Assembly (NCBI RefSeq): GCF_013607875.1
Contig: NZ_VDES01000002.1
Location: 513,638-577,637, forward strand
DNA length: 64,000 nucleotides
Source of the DNA: Blastomonas ursincola
GTDB lineage: Bacteria > Pseudomonadota > Alphaproteobacteria > Sphingomonadales > Sphingomonadaceae
Reading direction: 5' to 3'
The notes beneath the pieces are model-generated. The model had not been told where the DNA came from, did not search any database, and saw only the letters and a program-made list of their open reading frames with translations. The position numbers and the translations under genes are program-made. Every line of letters begins with the position of its first letter. Within the stretch, counting starts at the first letter, position 1. Below are positions 59,711-64,000 of the stretch, piece by piece.

Positions 59711-61351
59711 TCAGTCGGGGGTGAAGAGCAGCGCGCCGTGACCGGGCAGGCTGCCGGGCGCGGCGTCATTGACCGCCATCACTACGGCACCCTTGGCGGG
59801 CAGCGCGGCGGGCCAGGCGGCGGGTTCGGCGGACAGGTTGAACGCGGCGACGATGCGCTCGTCGCCCTCGATCCGCTCGAAGGCGAGGACGTCCGCTTCG
59901 CAGTGCAGGATCGCGATGCTCCCCACTGCCAGCGCCGGATGCGTCTTGCGCAGCGCGAGCGCGGCGCGGGTGAGGTTGAGCAGCGAGGCCGGATCGGCGC
60001 TCTGCGCGTCGACCGCGAGCGGACCGTGATCGTCGCCGAAGGGCAGCCAGGGATCGCCGCTGCCGAAACCCATGTCGTTGGCGTTCCTGCGCCACGGCAT
60101 CGGCGTGCGTGCGCCGTCGCGGCTCAGTGTCAGCGGCCAGTTGGCGATCGCCTCGGGGTCCTGCAGCCGCTCGAACGGGATCTCGACCTGCGGCAGGCCG
60201 AGCTCCTCGCCCTGATAGAGGAAGATATTGCCGCGCAGCGCGACGAGCAGCAGGATCTTGAGCCGGGCGAAGGCCTCGCGATGCTCGGGCGCGGCCCAGC
60301 GGGAAAGCGCGCGCGGCGCGTCATGATTCTCGAACGCCCAGCTCGGCCAGCCGGTGCCCGGCGTGTCAGGCCAGCCGGTGAGCGCCTGCGCGACGATCTG
60401 CGGCGTCAGCTTCTCGGCATAGAGGAAGTCGAAGCCATAGGCGCTGTCGAACCGCGTGCCGCCTGCGGTGAACAGCTTCATCTCGCGCTCGGCATCGTCG
60501 CCGCCGACTTCGGCGACGGTGAACTTGTCGCCATAGGTGTCGATCAGCGCGCGCATCCGCTCGACAAAGCCGGGAATGTCGGCATGCGACTGGTTGTAGA
60601 CTTTCAGCTGGAAATCGAACGGCCGGGTGCGCGGCTTGCCGGTATCGGGCGCGGGCGGATTGTCGCGCAATTGCGGATCGTGCATCGCGAAATTGACCGC
60701 GTCCATGCGGAAGCCGTCGACGCCGCGATCGAGCCAGAAGCGCAGCACGCCCAGCAATGCTGCCTGCACCGCCGGGTTGTGCACGTTGAGCTGCGGCTGT
60801 TCCTTCAGGAAATTGTGCATGTAATACTGGCCGCGCCGCGCGTCCCAGGTCCAGGCAGGGCCGCCGAAGACCGACTGCCAGTTGCTCGGCGGGCTGCCAT
60901 CGGGCTTGGCATCGGCCCAGACATACCAGTCGGCCTTGGCAGCGGTGGCGCTAGACCGGCTGTCGACGAACCAGGGATGCTGGTCCGAGCTGTGCGAGAA
61001 CACCTGATCGATCAGTACCTTGAGGCCGAGAGCGTGCGCGCGCGCGACCAGCGCGTCGAAATCCTTGAGCGTGCCGAAGATCGGATCGACGCCGCAATAA
61101 TCGGCCACGTCATAGCCGAAATCCCTCATCGGCGAGGGGAAAAACGGCGAGAGCCAGATCGCATCGACGCCGAGCTCGGCGATATGGTCGAGCTTCGCGG
61201 TAATCCCCGCGAGATCGCCGATGCCGTCGCCGTTCGCATCGGCAAAGCTGCGCGGATAGATCTGATAGATGCTTGCGCCCTTCCACCAGGGGCGGGGGAC
61301 ACCGGTGCCATTGTCGGTATCGGGCCGGGTATCGCAGATCGGCTTGGTCAT
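59711..61351 (-). CDS. GH13 alpha-glucosidase
   Basis: 546 residues without a signal peptide, thus cytoplasmic. The (beta/alpha)8 GH13 motifs are clear: DVADYCGVDPIFG, the nucleophile region GVDGFRMDAVNF (Asp), the acid/base FTVAEVGGDD (Glu), and the stabiliser FENHDAPR (His-Asp). This is the oligo-1,6-glucosidase/alpha-glucosidase group. It releases glucose from short maltodextrins imported by the receptor. Start ATG 61351 gives MTKPICDTRP. It lies 10 bp from the alpha-amylase stop and shares an operon. Confidence 0.95.
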   Translation of the reverse strand: MTKPICDTRPDTDNGTGVPRPWWKGASIYQIYPRSFADANGDGIGDLAGITAKLDHIAELGVDAIWLSPFFPSPMRDFGYDVADYCGVDPIFGTLKDFDALVARAHALGLKVLIDQVFSHSSDQHPWFVDSRSSATAAKADWYVWADAKPDGSPPSNWQSVFGGPAWTWDARRGQYYMHNFLKEQPQLNVHNPAVQAALLGVLRFWLDRGVDGFRMDAVNFAMHDPQLRDNPPAPDTGKPRTRPFDFQLKVYNQSHADIPGFVERMRALIDTYGDKFTVAEVGGDDAEREMKLFTAGGTRFDSAYGFDFLYAEKLTPQIVAQALTGWPDTPGTGWPSWAFENHDAPRALSRWAAPEHREAFARLKILLLVALRGNIFLYQGEELGLPQVEIPFERLQDPEAIANWPLTLSRDGARTPMPWRRNANDMGFGSGDPWLPFGDDHGPLAVDAQSADPASLLNLTRAALALRKTHPALAVGSIAILHCEADVLAFERIEGDERIVAAFNLSAEPAAWPAALPAKGAVVMAVNDAAPGSLPGHGALLFTPD

Positions 61352-61361
61352 GTTTCGGCTC

Positions 61362-63191
61362 TCAGTCGATCGGGGTGGCGCGGCAGACGGCATAGCCCAG
61401 CGGGGCCAAGCGGATGGCGACCGATCCCGGCGCGCTGGCGGTGGTCGGGCATGTGCCGGCCAGGCCGATGAACGCGCGCGAGCGATAGCCGACTTCTACG
61501 TTCATGCTCACCGGCTGGTCCGAGGTGTTGACCGCGACGAGAATTTCCTCGCCATCATCCTCGCCGCGCGTGAAGGCGAGCAGGCCGGGCTTGGGGCCGT
61601 AATGGCGCAGCACGGTGCGCCCGTCGCGCAGCCGGGGATGCGCCTTGCGGATCGCCGCCAGCTCGGCGATCAGCGCATAGAGCGGGTGCGCGGAATCGAA
61701 ATTCTCGGTTGCGGTGGTTGCAGCCGACCCGACGAGGCGATTGTCGTTGTAACTGGCGACGCGGCTTGCGAACATGTCCTCGCGCGCGTCCTGGTCGTTG
61801 CCGTCGCCGGTAAAGCCCTGCTCGTCGCCATAATAGACGGTCGGCACGCCGCGCGCGGTCAGCATCAGCACATGCGCGAGCTTCATGCGGGCGAGGCGCT
61901 GTTCCTCGCTGGCGTCGGGAAAGGCCTTGTCGAGCATGTGCCCGAGCCGGCCCATGTCGTGATTGCCGAGAAAGGTGGGCAGCGTGAGCGCGGTCGCATC
62001 GCCGCCCTCGTAGAGCACGTCGCCCGCGATCAGACTGGCGAACAGGTCGGTCCCGGCCTTGCCGGTGAGCATGTCGCGCACCGCGGCCTGGAAGGCGAAA
62101 TCGAGCACCGCGGGCAGCTTGTCGCGCCGGGTGTGCTGCGCGAGGAAACCAGGGTCCATCGCGTCGTTGGCGACCTCGCCGAAGATGTGGAAGTTCGGGA
62201 TGCCCTTGGCCCTGGCGCGTTCGCGCATCGCGGGGGCAAAGCGCGCCCAGAATTCCGGGTTCACGTGCCGCGCGGTATCGATGCGGAAGCCGTCGATGCC
62301 GAACCGGTCGATCCAGCTCGCGTAAATCTCGATGAACCCGTCGACCACGCGCGGGCTCTCGGTCATCAGATCGTCGAGCCCTACGAAATCGCCATAGCGC
62401 GAATCCTCGCCATAGAAGCTCGTATTGCCGCGATTGTGGTAATGGATCGGATCGTTGAGCCAGGCGGGAACCTTGATCTGCTCCTCGCCTTTGGGCAGCT
62501 GCGGGGTATAGGCATAAGCGGGATCGTTCAGCCGCGCGAAATTCTCGGCCGAGCGCACCTGGTCCCCCTCGAACCCGCCATTGATCCGCGCGCCGTTCAG
62601 GCCGCCTTTGGTCCAATAGGGGTAATCGGCCTTGGAGCGATAGGCGCAGACCGGCTGGCCGACGCACTCCTTGAAATAGATGACATCGGCAGTGTGGTTG
62701 GTGATGATGTCCATATAGACCTTGATGCCGCGCGCGTGCGCCGCATCGACAAAGGCCCGGAACTCGTCATTGGTGCCGAAATGGCTGTCGACCCTGGTGA
62801 AATCGGTCACCCAATAGCCGTGATAGCCAGCGCTTTCCTGGCCCGGTTCGCCCTGCACCGGCTTGTTCTGGAAGATCGGCGCGAACCAGATCGCGGTGAC
62901 GCCGAGGCGCTGGATATAATCGAGCTTCTGCGTGAGGCCCTTGAGGTCGCCGCCATGGAAGAAGCCCTTGTGCGATGGATCGAACCCGGTCTTCAGCCGG
63001 TCACCCTTCAGCCCGCCGCGATCGTTGGCAGGATCGCCATTGGCGAAGCGGTCGGGCAGCACGAAATAGATGATCTCGTCCTGCGGCGGACGGCTGCGCA
63101 CGGTGGCGGCGCTGTAATCGGGCGCCTGCGCGGCGGCCGGGGCCGAAGCGGCCAGGGCGGCCAGTCCGGCCAGCGTCATCCAGTGTCGCAT
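61362..63191 (-). CDS. Secreted/periplasmic alpha-amylase (GH13)
   Basis: 609 residues with signal peptide (WMTLAGLAALAASAPAAAQ). GH13 motifs: DIITNHTAD (region I), GIDGFRIDTARHV (nucleophile Asp), FHIFGEVAND (acid/base Glu), and TFLGNHDMGR (His-Asp). Cys pairs occur around the insert KECVGQPVCAYRSK. It resembles neopullulanase-like, periplasmic maltodextrin-degrading amylases of Gram-negatives. Upstream is the TonB-dependent receptor, downstream the glucosidase and GH97. Confidence 0.94.
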   Translation of the reverse strand: MRHWMTLAGLAALAASAPAAAQAPDYSAATVRSRPPQDEIIYFVLPDRFANGDPANDRGGLKGDRLKTGFDPSHKGFFHGGDLKGLTQKLDYIQRLGVTAIWFAPIFQNKPVQGEPGQESAGYHGYWVTDFTRVDSHFGTNDEFRAFVDAAHARGIKVYMDIITNHTADVIYFKECVGQPVCAYRSKADYPYWTKGGLNGARINGGFEGDQVRSAENFARLNDPAYAYTPQLPKGEEQIKVPAWLNDPIHYHNRGNTSFYGEDSRYGDFVGLDDLMTESPRVVDGFIEIYASWIDRFGIDGFRIDTARHVNPEFWARFAPAMRERARAKGIPNFHIFGEVANDAMDPGFLAQHTRRDKLPAVLDFAFQAAVRDMLTGKAGTDLFASLIAGDVLYEGGDATALTLPTFLGNHDMGRLGHMLDKAFPDASEEQRLARMKLAHVLMLTARGVPTVYYGDEQGFTGDGNDQDAREDMFASRVASYNDNRLVGSAATTATENFDSAHPLYALIAELAAIRKAHPRLRDGRTVLRHYGPKPGLLAFTRGEDDGEEILVAVNTSDQPVSMNVEVGYRSRAFIGLAGTCPTTASAPGSVAIRLAPLGYAVCRATPID

Positions 63192-63259
63192 TGTGCGCCT
63201 ACCTCATTCGCAATAACGGGGGGCGGGTGGGGAAACCCGCCCCCCGACTGGTGACCGGA

Positions 63260-64000
63260 TCAGAACTCGTACGTCGCGCCCAGGAAGAAGGTGCGGCCGA
63301 AATTCTGGATCGTTCCCGTCTGGGCGACATTGCCCCAATAGGTCCGGGTCGGTTCATCGGTCAGGTTATTGACCTGCGCAAGCAGCTTGAGCCCGCGCAG
63401 CGCGCTGCCTTCCTGGAACTGGTAGGAAAGCTGCGCATCCATCACCGTTTCCTTGGCGCTGGTCAGGACGAGCTCGCTGATGCCGATCTGCGGGCTGACG
63501 AAGCTCGAACGATGGCGGGTGCTGAGGCGTGCCCCGAAGCCGGCCTTTTCGTAGAACACGGTCGGGTTGAACACGTGCTCGGACAGGCCCGGCAGCGGCA
63601 GGTTGATCGAGGCGCCGCTGGTCGCGCTGGGGAATTCCAGGTCGCTCTTGCTGTACGCATAGTTGAGCTGAACCCCAAGACCATCGAACGGAGCGGGCAA
63701 TTCGACGAAGGTCTTGGAGAACTGGAATTCGAAGCCATAGACATAGCCGCCATCACCGTTGATCGGCGAGGAGAAGCTGCCCACCGCGTTGCCGGGAATG
63801 TTGGTGCCCGGAATCGGCGGCGGGATGATGCCGTTTTCGACATAGTTGAACTGCGGAATCGTGCCGTTGATGATGTACGATTCGAGGTCCTTGTAATAGG
63901 CGCTGACCGCGAACACGCCCGAATTGCCGAAATAGTGCTCATAGCTCAGGTCGAACTGGTTGGCGCGATAGGGCGACAGCTCGGGATTGCCGCCGCCGCC
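63260..64000 (-). CDS. TonB-dependent receptor, C-terminal part (maltodextrin uptake)
   Basis: Partial gene running off the right edge; the C-terminal ~245 residues are visible. The beta-barrel pattern GNPELSPYRANQFDLSYEHYF, the strand repeats, GLKLLAQVNNLTDEPTRTYWGN, and the terminal FLGATYEF (C-terminal Phe) are typical of TonB-dependent receptors of the sphingomonad/Caulobacter MalA type. It would import maltodextrins over the outer membrane. It precedes the amylase by about 70 bp. Confidence 0.94.
   Translation of the reverse strand, partial: GGGGNPELSPYRANQFDLSYEHYFGNSGVFAVSAYYKDLESYIINGTIPQFNYVENGIIPPPIPGTNIPGNAVGSFSSPINGDGGYVYGFEFQFSKTFVELPAPFDGLGVQLNYAYSKSDLEFPSATSGASINLPLPGLSEHVFNPTVFYEKAGFGARLSTRHRSSFVSPQIGISELVLTSAKETVMDAQLSYQFQEGSALRGLKLLAQVNNLTDEPTRTYWGNVAQTGTIQNFGRTFFLGATYEF

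Overview
The window is GC-rich chromosomal DNA that reads as an alphaproteobacterium of the order Sphingomonadales. The evidence is the overall gene style, several small protein families common in sphingomonads (CC_3452-like, DUF2807, DUF3008), the lptC-lptA-lptB-rpoN order, a carotenoid lycopene cyclase next to a sterol-desaturase-type hydroxylase, and a TonB-receptor/amylase/GH97 maltodextrin locus. I cannot name genus or species from sequence alone. Two tRNA genes (Arg-TCT, Gly-GCC) are present. I saw no rRNA, CRISPR array, insertion sequence, prophage or origin.

Layout. 1-8.3 kb: start of a RelA/SpoT gene, HxlR and LacI regulators, a lipoprotein/methyltransferase/secreted-protein operon built from two DUF2807 proteins, recF, and a pspC unit behind a sigma-54-type promoter. 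8.4-16.3 kb: tRNA-Arg, a chemotaxis receptor, fpr, a thioesterase/thiolase-like pair, an isolated gspL-M-N piece of a type II secretion system. 16.5-20.2 kb: a tightly packed operon of SDR, GST, E1 alpha, E1 beta and a free lipoyl carrier. 20.2-28.3 kb: a membrane hydroxylase, a molybdopterin oxidoreductase with its TetR regulator, carotenoid genes, and a GT87-type membrane protein. 28.3-32.6 kb: an accessory stretch with a predicted toxin whose start codon lies in a long hairpin, two paralogous immunity-like genes, a cystatin-like lipoprotein and a DUF4160/DUF2442 pair fused to the end of thiC. 32.6-46.6 kb: thiC with TPP riboswitch, an ABC exporter pair, AIM24, MipA, isocitrate lyase, ung, and an SDR/acyl-CoA dehydrogenase pair. 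46.6-55.5 kb: a two-domain cold-shock protein, TerC, an RNase D-like exonuclease, the Lpt genes with rpoN, a Lon-N protein and a thioredoxin co-chaperone. 55.6-56.7 kb: a short A/T-rich island with two orphan membrane proteins. 56.7-64 kb: an esterase, GH97, GH13 glucosidase, secreted alpha-amylase and the C-terminal part of a TonB-dependent receptor, forming one starch/maltodextrin locus.

How parts connect. RpoN (51.7 kb) is the sigma factor expected to read the promoter in front of pspC (7.1 kb). LptC, LptA and LptB would jointly move lipopolysaccharide or an equivalent lipid to the outer membrane. The receptor, amylase and glucosidases form an import-and-digest pathway for alpha-glucans. 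The most novel-looking parts are the toxin/double-immunity module with its hairpin-buried start, and the SDR-GST-E1-lipoyl operon, which lacks an E2 acyltransferase and whose SDR has lost its catalytic tyrosine.
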